Positions 44,652 to 54,094 are shown, numbered from the stretch's first letter. The stretch: 64,000 nt of DNA from Stutzerimonas nosocomialis (GCF_005876855.1 NZ_QLAE01000003.1:1-64000), one strand, 5' to 3'. Notes: generated by a model from the sequence alone, not told the origin. Numbers and translations are program-made.

Positions 44652-46160
44652 TCAGAGCCTCGGGAAACGGGCGCGGCGCTCCAGATCGTCGAGGTCGATA
44701 TGGTTGCGCATGTACTGCTGGCTGGCGTCGACCATGGGCTGGTGATCCCAGCTGGTGAGCCTGCCGCTTCGCAGCGCCTCGCCGACCAGCCGGCGGCGAC
44801 GCTGGCTGTCCAGGGTAGCCTGATGGATGGCGCCCATGTTCCAGCGCTGGCGCGCCTGCTCGATGAACCCCTCGAGGACGGGCCGGTGCTCGGCTGACCC
44901 GGCGAGGTTTTCCAGCTCCTGCGGGTCGCTGCGCAGGTCGAACAGCATCAGCGGGTCGCGCTCGCTGTAGACGAACTTCCAGTCGCCGCGACGGATCATC
45001 ATCAGCGGCGCGACGGTGCCCTCGCCCATGTATTCGCCGAACACCTCGTCATGCCCGCCATCGCCCTGCAAATGCGGGACCAGCGATCGTCCGTCGAGCG
45101 GCAGGCGCTCGTCGACACGGCCACCGGCCAGCTCGACCAGGGTGGGCAGCAGGTCGACGGTCGAGACCGCCTGGCCGACGCGCGCGGGGGCGAAGCGCGA
45201 CGGGGCGTGCACCAGGAGCGGCACCCGCGCGGCCATCTCGAACCAGTGCATCTTGTACCAGAGGCCCCGCTCGCCAAGCATGTCGCCATGGTCGCCGGAG
45301 AACACCACGACGGTGTCTTCGGCCAGGCCGCAGGCCTCCAGGGTCTCCAGCAGCTTGCCGACGTTGGCGTCGATGTAGCTGCAGGCGCCGAAGTAGGCGC
45401 GGCGGGCGTCGCGAATCTTCTGCTCCGGCAGCTCCCGGTCCCAGAGGTCGATGACCTTGAGCAGGCGCTGCGAATGCGGGTCCTGCTGGTGCTGGGCGAG
45501 CGTATGGCGGGGCAGCGGAATCTCGTCGTCGCGGTGGAGGCTCCAGAACGGCTCGGGGATGGTGTACGGATCGTGCGGATGGGTCATCGAGACGGTGAGG
45601 CAGAACGGCCGGTCGCCATCGCCACGCACGTGGTCGTACAGGTACTGCCGGGCCTTGAACACCACCTCTTCGTCGAAGTCCAGCTGGTTGGTGCGCACGC
45701 AGGGCCCGGCCTGCAGCACCGATGACATGTTGTGGTACCAGCTCGGACGCACCTCGGGCTCGTCCCAGTTGACCACCCAGCCGTAGTCGGCCGGGTAGAT
45801 GTCGCTGGTCAGGCGCTCCTCGTAGCCGTGCAGCTGGTCCGGGCCGCAGAAATGCATCTTCCCCGACAGCGCCGTGCGATAACCGAGGCGACGCAGGTAA
45901 TGGGCATAGGTGGGCACGTCCGCGGGCAGATCGGCGGCGTTGTCGTAGGCACCGATCTTCGACGGCAGCTGGCCGCTGACCAGGGAGAAACGCGAGGGCG
46001 CGCACAGCGGGCTGTTGCAATAGGCGGCGTCGAACACCACCCCCTCGCGGGCCAGGCGCATCAGGTTGGGCAGGCGCATGGGCGAGGCGGCATCGTGCAG
46101 GGGCAGCAGTGGAGCGGCCATCTGGTCCGCCATGATGAAGAGAAGATTCGGGCGTTTCAT
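44652..46160 (-). CDS. betC: Choline-O-sulfatase
   Basis: A 502-residue sulfatase hydrolysing choline-O-sulfate to choline and sulfate in the cytoplasm (no signal peptide). The sulfatase signature CAPSR with Cys53, the residue converted to formylglycine, lies in NSPLCAPSRFSLVSG. Metal ligands appear in FIMADQMAAP and FSGDHGDMLGERGLWYKMHWFE. The C-terminal segment ending in the YMRNHIDLDDLERRARFPR region is specific to choline sulfatases. TGGAGG precedes the ATG at 46160. It is divergent from the LysR gene. Confidence 0.95.
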   Translation of the reverse strand: MKRPNLLFIMADQMAAPLLPLHDAASPMRLPNLMRLAREGVVFDAAYCNSPLCAPSRFSLVSGQLPSKIGAYDNAADLPADVPTYAHYLRRLGYRTALSGKMHFCGPDQLHGYEERLTSDIYPADYGWVVNWDEPEVRPSWYHNMSSVLQAGPCVRTNQLDFDEEVVFKARQYLYDHVRGDGDRPFCLTVSMTHPHDPYTIPEPFWSLHRDDEIPLPRHTLAQHQQDPHSQRLLKVIDLWDRELPEQKIRDARRAYFGACSYIDANVGKLLETLEACGLAEDTVVVFSGDHGDMLGERGLWYKMHWFEMAARVPLLVHAPSRFAPARVGQAVSTVDLLPTLVELAGGRVDERLPLDGRSLVPHLQGDGGHDEVFGEYMGEGTVAPLMMIRRGDWKFVYSERDPLMLFDLRSDPQELENLAGSAEHRPVLEGFIEQARQRWNMGAIHQATLDSQRRRRLVGEALRSGRLTSWDHQPMVDASQQYMRNHIDLDDLERRARFPRL

Positions 46161-46184
46161 GGGCCTCCACGCTGCATATGAAAA

Positions 46185-46237
46185 GTTTATGCGACAGTGC
46201 GTGTGCCATGATGTTAGCCAGATAACGTTGCGTAAAC
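46185..46237. promoter_or_regulatory. Candidate LysR operator, betC/regulator divergent region
   Basis: GTTTATGCGAC (46185-46195) and GTTGCGTAAAC (46227-46237) form an inverted repeat with 9 of 11 matches; GCATA-N9-TATGC (46174-46192) overlaps the left arm. Location in the 112-bp divergent gap is typical for LysR-type control. Confidence 0.4.
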
Positions 46238-46272
46238 CGGTCCAAGGCGGATCATCTGGATAATATTTTCTT

Positions 46273-47196
46273 ATGTATACCCAACTGCATGGAATATCCC
46301 TCGACAGCCTGCTGGTGTTCGAATCCGCCGCGCGCCACCTGAGCTTCACCGCCGCGGCCAGCGAGCTGGGCAGCAGCCAGCCGGCGGTGAGCCAGCAGAT
46401 CAAGCGCCTCGAACGCCAGCTCGACAGCCGTCTGTTCGATCGCGTGCACCGCGGCATCGTCCTCACCGACGCCGGTGAGGCGCTGCTGCGCCAGGTGCAG
46501 GAAGGCCTGCAGGTCCTCGACGACGGCATCGCCTCGGTCACCGCCCAGGCGCAACGCGAAGTGCTGCAGGTGGGCACCGACTTCGCCTTCGCCGCCTACT
46601 GGCTGATGCCGCGGCTGCATCGCTTCCACCAGGCGCACCCGGACGTCGACGTCAGCCTGGTCACCTCCGAGCGCGGCCTGCGCGCCCTGCCGATGGAGAT
46701 CGACCTGGCCATCAGCTTCGGCGACGGCCGCTTCAAGCACGGCGAGGCGCGGCTTCTGTTCGCCGAGGAGGTCTTTGCGGTCTGCAGCCCCCAGCTCGTC
46801 GCCGGGCAGGCCCTGCCGCTGCCGATCGACGCGCTGCGGCGACTGCCGCTGCTGCACCTGCGCCCGGAGACGCGCTCGCGCTGGTTCGACTGGAGCGGGC
46901 TGTTCCGCGCGCTTGGCATCGCGGCCTCGCCGACGCCGGGCAGCCTGCGCTTCGACAACTACACCCTGCTGATCCAGGCCGCCATCGCCGGCCGGGGCGT
47001 GGCCATCGGCTGGCGTCACCTGGTCGACGACCTGGTACGCCAGGGCCTGCTGTGCCGCGTCTGCGACGGCGTGGCGCGCTCACCCTTCGGGTACTACCTG
47101 ATCCTGCCCGAACGCAAGCGCCGTCAGCGGCTGACGGCGCGCTTCGTCGACTGGCTCGAGGCCGAACTGCAGCGCGAGCAGGCCGCCGAGGCGTAG
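46273..47196 (+). CDS. LysR-type regulator of choline sulfate utilisation
   Basis: A 307-residue LysR protein. The N-terminal winged helix-turn-helix is SLLVFESAARHLSFTAAASELGSSQPAVSQQIKRLERQL, followed by a periplasmic-binding-fold effector domain beginning near residue 95. It is divergent from betC, which is the conserved arrangement for the choline sulfate utilisation regulator, the likely coinducer being choline sulfate or choline. The ribosome site before the ATG is weak. Confidence 0.88.
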   Translation: MYTQLHGISLDSLLVFESAARHLSFTAAASELGSSQPAVSQQIKRLERQLDSRLFDRVHRGIVLTDAGEALLRQVQEGLQVLDDGIASVTAQAQREVLQVGTDFAFAAYWLMPRLHRFHQAHPDVDVSLVTSERGLRALPMEIDLAISFGDGRFKHGEARLLFAEEVFAVCSPQLVAGQALPLPIDALRRLPLLHLRPETRSRWFDWSGLFRALGIAASPTPGSLRFDNYTLLIQAAIAGRGVAIGWRHLVDDLVRQGLLCRVCDGVARSPFGYYLILPERKRRQRLTARFVDWLEAELQREQAAEA

Positions 47197-47198
47197 GC

Positions 47199-48302
47199 TC
47201 AGAGGCGCACGCTGGCGAAGGTCGACTCGCTGCGCGCCCGGGTGAGCGCCGCCAGGGCCGAGGAGGTCGACGGCTGCGCCAGCTCCTCGCCGACCGGCAC
47301 CAGCGCCACCACGTTGCTGCGCACCTGGCCGGAACGCTCGTCGCGCGGCGGAATGCCGAAATACTCCCGGTAGCACTTGGAAAAATGCGGCGTGGAGACG
47401 AACCCGCAGACCGAGGCGACTTCGATGATCGACATCGGCGTCTGCTTGAGCAACTGGCGCGCGCGGATCAGGCGCAGCTTGAGGTAGTAGCGCGACGGCG
47501 AGCAGTGCAGGTACTTCTGGAACAACCGTTCGAGCTGGCGACGCGAGACGTCCACGTAGCAGGCCAGCTCGTCCAGATCGATCGGCTCCTCGAGGTTGGC
47601 CTCCATCAGCGCGACGATCTCCTGCAGCTTCGGCTGGTTGGTGCCGAGCATGTGCTTGAGCGGTACCCGCTGGTGGTCCTGCTCGTTGCGGATGCGCTCG
47701 TAGATGAACATCTCGGAGATGGCCGCCGCCAGCTCGCGCCCGTGCTGCTGGCCGATCAGGTGCAGCATCAGGTCCATCGGCGCGGTGCCGCCGGAGCAGG
47801 TGAAGCGGTCGCGGTCGATGACGAACAGCCGCGTGGTCAGCGCCACCCGCGGGAAGGCCTCCTGCATCGCCGCCAGGCATTCCCAGTGAACGCTGCACTC
47901 GTAGCCGTCGAGCAACCCGGCACGCGCCAGGGCCCAGCTGCCGGTGCACACCGCCGCCAGGCGACGGCCCTTGCGCGCCTGCGTCTGCAGCCAGCCCATG
48001 TGCTCGCGGCTGACCGCATGCTGGATGTCGACGCCGCCGCAGACGATGACCATGTCCAGGTCCGGCACGTCGGCGAAGGAGACGTCGGGGGTGATCTGCA
48101 AGCCGTCGCTGGCGCGCACCGGGCTGCCGTCCGGGCTCAGGGTGAGCCAGCGGTAGAGTTCGCGACCGGAAAGCTGGTTGGCCATGCGCAGCGGTTCGAC
48201 CGCCGAGGCCAGGGAGATCAGGGTGAAGTTGTCGAGCAACAAAAAGCCAATGGACTGGGGCTGCGCAGCAGTGGGCTGGATCTGGTTCGCTTGGGCCATC
48301 AT
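47199..48302 (-). CDS. gbdR: Choline/betaine catabolism activator GbdR
   Basis: A 367-residue GlxA/AraC-type activator which in P. aeruginosa responds to betaine and dimethylglycine and turns on gbc, dgc, sox, cbc and other genes. The N-terminal DJ-1-like domain has FLLLDNFTLISLASAVEPLRMANQL; the cysteine of AAVCTGSWALARAG is the nucleophile-elbow position. The C-terminal AraC domain (about residues 225-320) has VDVSRRQLERLFQKYL and VCGFVSTPHFSKCYREYFG. Two adjacent ATGs are possible (48302, 48299); the first gives 367 residues. A BetI-type palindrome lies about 100 bp upstream. It stops 2 bp from the convergent LysR stop. Confidence 0.95.
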   Translation of the reverse strand: MMAQANQIQPTAAQPQSIGFLLLDNFTLISLASAVEPLRMANQLSGRELYRWLTLSPDGSPVRASDGLQITPDVSFADVPDLDMVIVCGGVDIQHAVSREHMGWLQTQARKGRRLAAVCTGSWALARAGLLDGYECSVHWECLAAMQEAFPRVALTTRLFVIDRDRFTCSGGTAPMDLMLHLIGQQHGRELAAAISEMFIYERIRNEQDHQRVPLKHMLGTNQPKLQEIVALMEANLEEPIDLDELACYVDVSRRQLERLFQKYLHCSPSRYYLKLRLIRARQLLKQTPMSIIEVASVCGFVSTPHFSKCYREYFGIPPRDERSGQVRSNVVALVPVGEELAQPSTSSALAALTRARSESTFASVRL

Positions 48303-48323
48303 CGTCTCCTCACGCACAGGCGG

Positions 48324-48341
48324 CACCTCCTGCGGGAGGTG
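48324..48341 (-). other. Hairpin in the gbdR leader
   Basis: CACCTCC (48324-48330), TGCG loop, GGAGGTG (48335-48341): a perfect 7-bp stem in the gbdR 5' untranslated region, about 10-15 bp upstream of its GAGGAG ribosome site. The CCUCC arm could pair with that site instead. Confidence 0.4.
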
Positions 48342-48400
48342 GGCGGTCCGTCTGGCTCTGTGGCCAGTGGGCCAGGTGACGAAGCAATAGCTATGCCGTG

Positions 48401-48421
48401 ATTGATCGGCCGTTCAATAAA
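48401..48421. promoter_or_regulatory. BetI-type operator upstream of gbdR
   Basis: ATTGATCGGCCGTTCAATAA (48401-48420) differs at only two positions from the palindrome upstream of betI (55031 onward) and matches the established bet operator pattern ATTGAT-TGG-CGTTCAAT. CCGTG and CACGG flank it symmetrically. On the minus strand TTGAAC within it is a possible -35 with TAGCTA 18 bp downstream, so BetI bound here would block the gbdR promoter. Confidence 0.65.
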
Positions 48422-48642
48422 AACACGGCACGCATCGAAGCCCCGTGACAGAGCCCCGCGCACTGGCCATGCCCGCGCCCCCTCGGCGCGCCTCGGCAGA
48501 GCGGCTGGGAGTCTCGGTAGCAGCGCAGGAGCGGGCTGGGTAGCCGGAGCGGCACAACGGTAACGCCCGGCCAAAGGCCATCATGGCGCGGCGCGCAACC
48601 GCACCAAAATCACGCGAGCCGCAGGCCGGCGAGCACGCTTTT
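48422..48642. other. Remainder of the gbdR / L-serine dehydratase gap
   Basis: About 220 bp between the gbdR upstream region and the end of the dehydratase gene (both minus strand). No gene, T-tailed terminator or repeat is evident. It presumably carries sequence upstream of the gbdR promoter. Confidence 0.3.
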
Positions 48643-50019
48643 TCAGCACTCGATGGCGTTCACCGCCAGGCCGCCCCGGGAGGTTTCCTTGTACTTGTCA
48701 TGCATGTCGGCGCCGGTGTCGCGCATGGTGCGAATCACCCGGTCGAGCGAGATGAAGTGCTGGCCATCGCCGCGCAGGGCCATCTGCGCGGCGTTGATCG
48801 CCTTCACCGCGGCGATCGCGTTGCGCTCGATGCAGGGCACCTGGACCAGTCCGCCGACCGGGTCGCAGGTCAGCCCGAGGTTGTGCTCCAGGCCGATCTC
48901 GGCGGCGTTCTCCACCTGCTCGGGGGTGGCGCCCAGGACTTCGGCAAGCCCCGCCGCCGCCATCGCGCAGGCCGAGCCGACCTCGCCCTGACAACCGACC
49001 TCGGCCCCCGAAATGGAGGCGTTCTTCTTGCACAGCACGCCGATCGCCGCCGCGGCGAGGAAGAAGCGGACGATGTCGTCGTCGCAAGCATCGGGGTTGA
49101 ACTTGACGTAGTAGTGCAGCACCGCCGGGATGATGCCCGCCGCGCCGTTGGTGGGGGCGGTCACCATGCGCCCGCCGGCGGCGTTCTCCTCGTTGACCGC
49201 CAGGGCGAACAGGTTCACCCACTCCATTGCGCTCATGGTCGAGCCGATCACGTTGGGTTTGCCGAGCTCCTGCAGGCTGCGATGCAGCCGCGCGGCTCGG
49301 CGCCGTACGTTGAGCCCGCCCGGCAGCAGGCCTTCGTGGTGCAGGCCCTGGTTCACGCAGTCGCGCATCGCTTGCCAGAGGGTGAGCAGGCCGGCGCGAA
49401 TCTCGTCCTCGCTGCGCCAGGCCTTTTCGTTTTCCAGCATCAGCTGCGAGATGCTCAGGCCGTGGGCACGGCACAGCTCGAGGAGCTCGGCGGCGCTGGC
49501 GAAATCGTAGGGAAGCCGGGTGTCGTCGCTGTCCAGCACGCCGGTGGAGGCCTGCTCGGCATCAACCACGAAGCCGCCGCCGACCGAGTAGTAGGTGTCC
49601 CGGTGCAACTCGCCGCCCTCGCCTTCGGCCACCAGGGTCATGCCGTTGGGGTGGTACGGCAGGCTTTCGTCGAGCAGCAGCAGGTCGCGCTGCCAGTCGA
49701 AGGGGACCGGATGCTCGCAGTCCAGCAGCAGACGGCCCTCGCGCTTGAGCGTCTCGATGCGCGGACCGATGCAGGCCGGGTCGATGCGATCCGGCCACTC
49801 GCCCATCAGACCCATGACCACGGCGTTGTCGCTGCCATGCCCGACGCCGGTGGCCGACAGCGACCCGTACAGCCGCACCTCGAGCCGCGTCACGCGCTCG
49901 AGCAGGCGCCGCTCGCGCAACGCGCCGACGAACAGCGCCGCGGCGCGCATGGGCCCGACCGTATGGGAACTCGAAGGCCCGATGCCGATCTTGAACAGGT
50001 CGAAAACGCTGATAGCCAT
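48643..50019 (-). CDS. sda: L-serine ammonia-lyase (iron-sulfur type)
   Basis: A 458-residue single-chain [4Fe-4S] L-serine dehydratase converting serine to pyruvate and ammonia. The N-terminal domain starts [24 protein letters not shown]; the catalytic domain carries the cluster cysteines near [23 protein letters not shown] and [20 protein letters not shown]. It is the final step for betaine-derived carbon. It is next to gbdR, as in P. aeruginosa, where it belongs to the GbdR regulon. The ATG at 50019 matches the family start. Confidence 0.95.
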   Translation of the reverse strand: MAISVFDLFKIGIGPSSSHTVGPMRAAALFVGALRERRLLERVTRLEVRLYGSLSATGVGHGSDNAVVMGLMGEWPDRIDPACIGPRIETLKREGRLLLDCEHPVPFDWQRDLLLLDESLPYHPNGMTLVAEGEGGELHRDTYYSVGGGFVVDAEQASTGVLDSDDTRLPYDFASAAELLELCRAHGLSISQLMLENEKAWRSEDEIRAGLLTLWQAMRDCVNQGLHHEGLLPGGLNVRRRAARLHRSLQELGKPNVIGSTMSAMEWVNLFALAVNEENAAGGRMVTAPTNGAAGIIPAVLHYYVKFNPDACDDDIVRFFLAAAAIGVLCKKNASISGAEVGCQGEVGSACAMAAAGLAEVLGATPEQVENAAEIGLEHNLGLTCDPVGGLVQVPCIERNAIAAVKAINAAQMALRGDGQHFISLDRVIRTMRDTGADMHDKYKETSRGGLAVNAIEC

Positions 50020-50947
50020 GCTCTGCTCCGCTCGCGCATCAAAGGTTGATTCGGACACTCATCATCGTGGTTTTCAGGCGGCGGCGACGTCCAGCACCGA
50101 CGTCTCCGTGCCCAAAACCGCCGACCGCTCCAGGGGCGGCAATACGCACGCTCGCGCTTGAAAAAAGGCGTCGCCAGGGTGGCCCTCTTTCGGCACCAAG
50201 ATGGGGGTCATCCCGATCGTTTCAAGCACCGAACGGGGTCGCCCGAATCACCCCGATCCGCCCTCATCCATCAAGGCTTTTGATCATTCGATCGCAATTA
50301 ATTTCAGTTTTTTCGATTCCGCCGCAGCCCCCGCCAGACGGCGGCCAGAGGCCATTAGGAAGGCTGCAAACCACGCCCGGCGCGGCTTCCAGCTTCCCCA
50401 CGGGGCAAAAACATCTGTTATGGTTTTTATAGGCAGGGCATGTCGTCGCCCAACACGTCAGGGTCGTAAACCGACAATTGCCGCGCCCCCAAGGCTATAT
50501 CGTTTGAGACAGCCGATTTCGTTTCTGTCGCACCGCGCGACGGGCCAAGGCCCACCACCTCGGCCCGAACACCATAAGGGGCGCACCTCCAGCAGCGGAG
50601 GCCTGCCTGACAACAATATTCGAAACTTCGCGCACCTCGGACGAGGTGTCCAGCGCCCAGGGATCGGGATTCGCAGCACTGCCAGAGGATACGGAAAGCG
50701 TTTTGAAGGGATGTGGTAAGAGCCGTCGCCCACTTTGTCCACCCACACGCAGTCCGGCGCATGCACCGCCGGCCGACGCGCCGTGGGTCACGGAGCAGGC
50801 CGAGCGGACGCTCCCCTTCACGCCCACCCGCCTCGCCCATGCGGACCCGCAAGGCAACAGCAGTCGGCATCAACCAGGTGCTGCGCCTGACCGGCGCCAT
50901 CGGACTTGCGCAACCGAACTGGATGTCTACTGAAGGGGAAACACTCC
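50020..50947. promoter_or_regulatory. Long divergent gap between sda and cbcV
   Basis: 928 bp without a supported gene, unusually long for this window. It must carry promoters of sda (minus) and cbcVWX-betX (plus). Two A+T-rich stretches stand out: about 50280-50325 (GCAATTAATTTCAGTTTTTT) and 50415-50435 (TTATGGTTTTTATAGG). TGTCGCA at 50526-50532 echoes the motif before gbcB and glyA. Short open frames on both strands here have no ribosome site and no family-like composition. Confidence 0.45.
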
Positions 50948-52144
50948 ATGCAACCTGGAAAGATCGTGGTGCAAAACCTTTACAAGGTTTTCGGAGAGCA
51001 CCCACAAGAGGCCATCGACCTGCTCAAGCAGGGGATGAGCAAGGAACAGATTCTCGCCGAGAAAGGCGCGGTGATCGGCGTCAGCGACGTCTCGTTCAGC
51101 GTCGAGGAAGGCGAGATCTTCGTCCTGATGGGGCTCTCCGGCTCCGGCAAATCCACCCTTATCCGGCTGATCAACCGACTCATCGAACCCTCGGCCGGTG
51201 ATGTCTTCATCGACGGCCAGAACGTCGCCAAGCTCCCCAAGGACCAGCTCATCGACCTGCGCCGCCGCGACATGAGCATGGTCTTCCAGTCCTTCGCCCT
51301 GATGCCCTCACGCACCGTGCTGGACAACGCCGCCTTCGGCCTCGAAGTGGCCGGCAAGGGCCGCCGCGAACGTGAAGAGCGCGCCATGGCGGTGCTGCGC
51401 CAGGTCGGCCTGGACACCTTCGCCGACAAGTTTCCCCACGAACTCTCCGGTGGCATGCAGCAACGCGTCGGCCTGGCCCGCGCACTGGCGGTCGACCCTT
51501 CAATGATCATCATGGACGAGGCCTTCTCGGCCCTCGACCCGCTCAAGCGCCGCGAGATGCAGGACATCCTGCTGGAGCTGCAGCGGACCCACCGCCGCAC
51601 CATCATCTTCGTCTCCCACGACATCGAAGAAGCCATGCGCATCGGCAACCGCATCGGGATCATGGAAGGCGGCCGGCTGGTGCAGGTCGGCACGCCCCAG
51701 GAGCTGATCGACAACCCCGCCAACGACTACGTGCGCAACTTCTTCGATACCGTCGACACCAGCCGCTACCTCACCGCCGGGCAGCTCAAGGCCGACAGCG
51801 TCCCGCTCTACGTGCACAACGGCAAGGCGCCGGATGCCCAGCAGGTCTGCCAGGACCTGCAGGCGCAGGACAAGCACTACGCCTTCGTGGTCGACGAGGA
51901 CAACAACTTCCGCGGCTCCATCAGCCTGGAGAAGCTCGCCCTGATGGTCGACGGCGGGCAGACCTGCAGCCTCGACGAGGAGGTGCTCAAGCAGATCGAC
52001 CCGGCACCCGAAGACCTGCCGCTGAACCAGGTGATCGAACGCCTGGTGGACAACGAGGGGCCGATTCCGGTGATCGATGGCGACGGGCGCTACAGCGGCG
52101 CCATCAGCAAGGGCCGCCTGTTGAGCCGGCTGCAGGGAGACTGA
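50948..52144 (+). CDS. cbcV: Choline/betaine/carnitine ABC transporter ATPase
   Basis: A 398-residue ATPase of the ProV/OpuAA group. Walker A GLSGSGKST is at residues 62-70; then the Q-loop MVFQSFALMP, signature LSGGMQQRVGLARAL, Walker B IIMDEAFSALDP, and the switch VSHDIEEAM. The C-terminal about 120 residues contain a CBS pair that in relatives senses ionic strength. With CbcW it forms the core serving several separate binding proteins. A 2-bp gap to cbcW implies translational coupling. Confidence 0.95.
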   Translation: MQPGKIVVQNLYKVFGEHPQEAIDLLKQGMSKEQILAEKGAVIGVSDVSFSVEEGEIFVLMGLSGSGKSTLIRLINRLIEPSAGDVFIDGQNVAKLPKDQLIDLRRRDMSMVFQSFALMPSRTVLDNAAFGLEVAGKGRREREERAMAVLRQVGLDTFADKFPHELSGGMQQRVGLARALAVDPSMIIMDEAFSALDPLKRREMQDILLELQRTHRRTIIFVSHDIEEAMRIGNRIGIMEGGRLVQVGTPQELIDNPANDYVRNFFDTVDTSRYLTAGQLKADSVPLYVHNGKAPDAQQVCQDLQAQDKHYAFVVDEDNNFRGSISLEKLALMVDGGQTCSLDEEVLKQIDPAPEDLPLNQVIERLVDNEGPIPVIDGDGRYSGAISKGRLLSRLQGD

Positions 52145-52146
52145 GC

Positions 52147-53037
52147 ATGAACGAGAAGAAGCTCGACCTGGGCAGCTGGGTCAACGATGCGGTGGAGCAC
52201 CTGCTGGAGAACTACGGCGGCGCCTTCGAAACCCTCGGCAGCGGCGTGGCGGCCTTTTCCGAAGCCATCGAGCGGGTCCTGATGCTGCCGCCGGCCTGGC
52301 TGCTGATCGCGATCTTCGTCGGCCTCGGCCTGTGGCGCATCGGTATCCGCTTCGCGATCTTCACCGCCGTGGCGATGGTGCTGATCGTGCTCACCGGTTT
52401 CTGGCAGCAGACGGTGGTGACCCTCGGCCTGACCTTCTCGGCCACCCTGATCAGCCTGCTGCTGGGCATTCCGCTCGGCATCTGGGCCGCGCGCAGCGAA
52501 CGGGTCGCCTTCGTCATCCGACCGATCCTCGACTTCATGCAGACCATGCCGGCCTTCGTCTACCTGATTCCGGCCGCCATGCTCTTCGGCCTCGGCCGGG
52601 TGCCGGGCATCTTCGCCACGGTGATCTTCGCCATGCCACCGGCGGTGCGCCTGACCAGCCTGGGCATCCGCCAGGTGAACAAGGAAATCGTCGAAGCCGG
52701 CCAGTCGTTCGGCTGCAACAGCCGTCAGCTGCTGTTCAAGGTGCAGCTGCCCAACGCCATGCCCTCGATCATGGCCGGGGTCAACCAGACCATCATGATG
52801 GCCCTGTCGATGGTGATCATCGCCTCGATGGTCGGCGCCGGTGGGCTGGGCAACGACGTGCTCGCCAGCATCCAGCGCCTGGACATTGGCCTGGGCTTCG
52901 AAAGCGGCATGGCCGTGGTGCTGCTGGCGATCATCCTCGACCGCATCACCGAAAGCTTCGGCACCCCGCGCACCGATACGCGCCGGGCGCGCTTCTACGG
53001 CTGGGTCAGCAGCCGGCTGCGCATGCAGCGCCAGTAG
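52147..53037 (+). CDS. cbcW: Choline/betaine/carnitine ABC transporter permease
   Basis: A 296-residue inner-membrane permease of the ProW/OpuAB type. Hydrophobic segments begin at about residue 50. The cytoplasmic loop EAGQSFGCNSRQLLFKVQLPNAMPSIMAGVNQ contains the EAA motif that contacts the ATPase. MMALSMVIIASMVGAGGLG is the conserved helix following it. It is the only quaternary-amine permease in the window. The operon continues into cbcX after 33 bp. Confidence 0.95.
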   Translation: MNEKKLDLGSWVNDAVEHLLENYGGAFETLGSGVAAFSEAIERVLMLPPAWLLIAIFVGLGLWRIGIRFAIFTAVAMVLIVLTGFWQQTVVTLGLTFSATLISLLLGIPLGIWAARSERVAFVIRPILDFMQTMPAFVYLIPAAMLFGLGRVPGIFATVIFAMPPAVRLTSLGIRQVNKEIVEAGQSFGCNSRQLLFKVQLPNAMPSIMAGVNQTIMMALSMVIIASMVGAGGLGNDVLASIQRLDIGLGFESGMAVVLLAIILDRITESFGTPRTDTRRARFYGWVSSRLRMQRQ

Positions 53038-53070
53038 CCCATTCCGCCAAGCCCTCGCCAAGGAGTTTTC

Positions 53071-54015
53071 ATGAACGCATCGAAGCACGTCGCCGCCCTC
53101 GGCCTGGCCTGCATGGCCCTGGCCGGCGGCGCCTGGGCCCAGGAGCCACAGAGTTGCCAGAAGGTCCGCTTCGCCGAGATCGGCTGGGCCGACATCGCCG
53201 CCACCACCGGCGTGGCGATGACCCTGACCGAAGCGCTGGGCTACCAGCCGAGCAAGATCATGGCCTCGGTGCCGATCGCCTTCACCGGGGTGAAGAACAA
53301 GCAGATCGACGCCTTCCTCGGCTACTGGGCGCCCTCGATGGACTCGATCATCGAGCCCTTCATCCGGGACGGTTCGGTCAAGGTGCTCGAGACGCCCAAC
53401 CTGACCGGCGCCAAGTACACCCTCGCCGTGCCCACCTATGCCGCCGAGGCGGGCCTCACGAGCTTCGAGGACATCGCCCGGTTCAAGGACCCGCTCGACG
53501 GCAAGATCTACGGCATCGAGCCGGGCAACGACGGCAACCTGCTGATCGAGCAGATGATCAAGGCCGACCAGTTCGGCCTCGGCGACTTCAAGCTGGTCGA
53601 GTCCAGCGAGGCCGGCATGCTGGTGCAGGTGTCGCGGGCGATCAAACGCAAGCAGCCGGTGGTCTTTCTCGGCTGGGCGCCGCACCCGATGAACACCCAG
53701 TACGACCTGACCTACCTCGACGGCGGTGACGACGTGTTCGGCCCCGACTTCGGCGCGGCCCAGGTCTACACCGTGGTGCCGCCGGACTATCAGACGCGCT
53801 GCGCCAACGTCGGCAAGCTGCTCGACAACCTGCGGTTCAGCGTCGAGATGGAAAGCCAGCTGATGGAAAAGGTCCTCGACAAGCAGGACCCCGCCCGTGT
53901 CGCCCGGGACTGGATCAAGGCCAACCCGCAGGTCCTGGACCAGTGGCTCGAGGGCGTCACCACCTTCGACGGCCAGGACGGCGCCAGCGCCGTGAAACGG
54001 TACGTCGGCCTCTGA
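53071..54015 (+). CDS. cbcX: Choline-binding periplasmic protein
   Basis: A 314-residue OpuAC-type binding protein with a signal peptide ending GGAWA-QE. IGWADIAATTGVAMTLTEALGY, FLGYWAPSMDSIIEPF and FLGWAPHPMNTQYD supply the aromatic box for the trimethylammonium head. It is the CbcX of the cbcVWX operon, choline-specific in P. aeruginosa. It is close in sequence style to CaiX (32.7 kb) and ChoX (43.7 kb). AAGGAG precedes the ATG. Confidence 0.93.
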   Translation: MNASKHVAALGLACMALAGGAWAQEPQSCQKVRFAEIGWADIAATTGVAMTLTEALGYQPSKIMASVPIAFTGVKNKQIDAFLGYWAPSMDSIIEPFIRDGSVKVLETPNLTGAKYTLAVPTYAAEAGLTSFEDIARFKDPLDGKIYGIEPGNDGNLLIEQMIKADQFGLGDFKLVESSEAGMLVQVSRAIKRKQPVVFLGWAPHPMNTQYDLTYLDGGDDVFGPDFGAAQVYTVVPPDYQTRCANVGKLLDNLRFSVEMESQLMEKVLDKQDPARVARDWIKANPQVLDQWLEGVTTFDGQDGASAVKRYVGL

Positions 54016-54094
54016 TCGATCGCCAAGGTCCCTGGCGCGCCTTTGCACGCCAGGGACGGCTACGCCTTTCGAACATCCCACAAGGAGCAACACC

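Noticed and set aside
50046-50933. Several short open frames in the sda-cbcV gap
   Set aside because: No ribosome sites, Arg/Pro-rich chance composition and no recognisable family; treated as noncoding.
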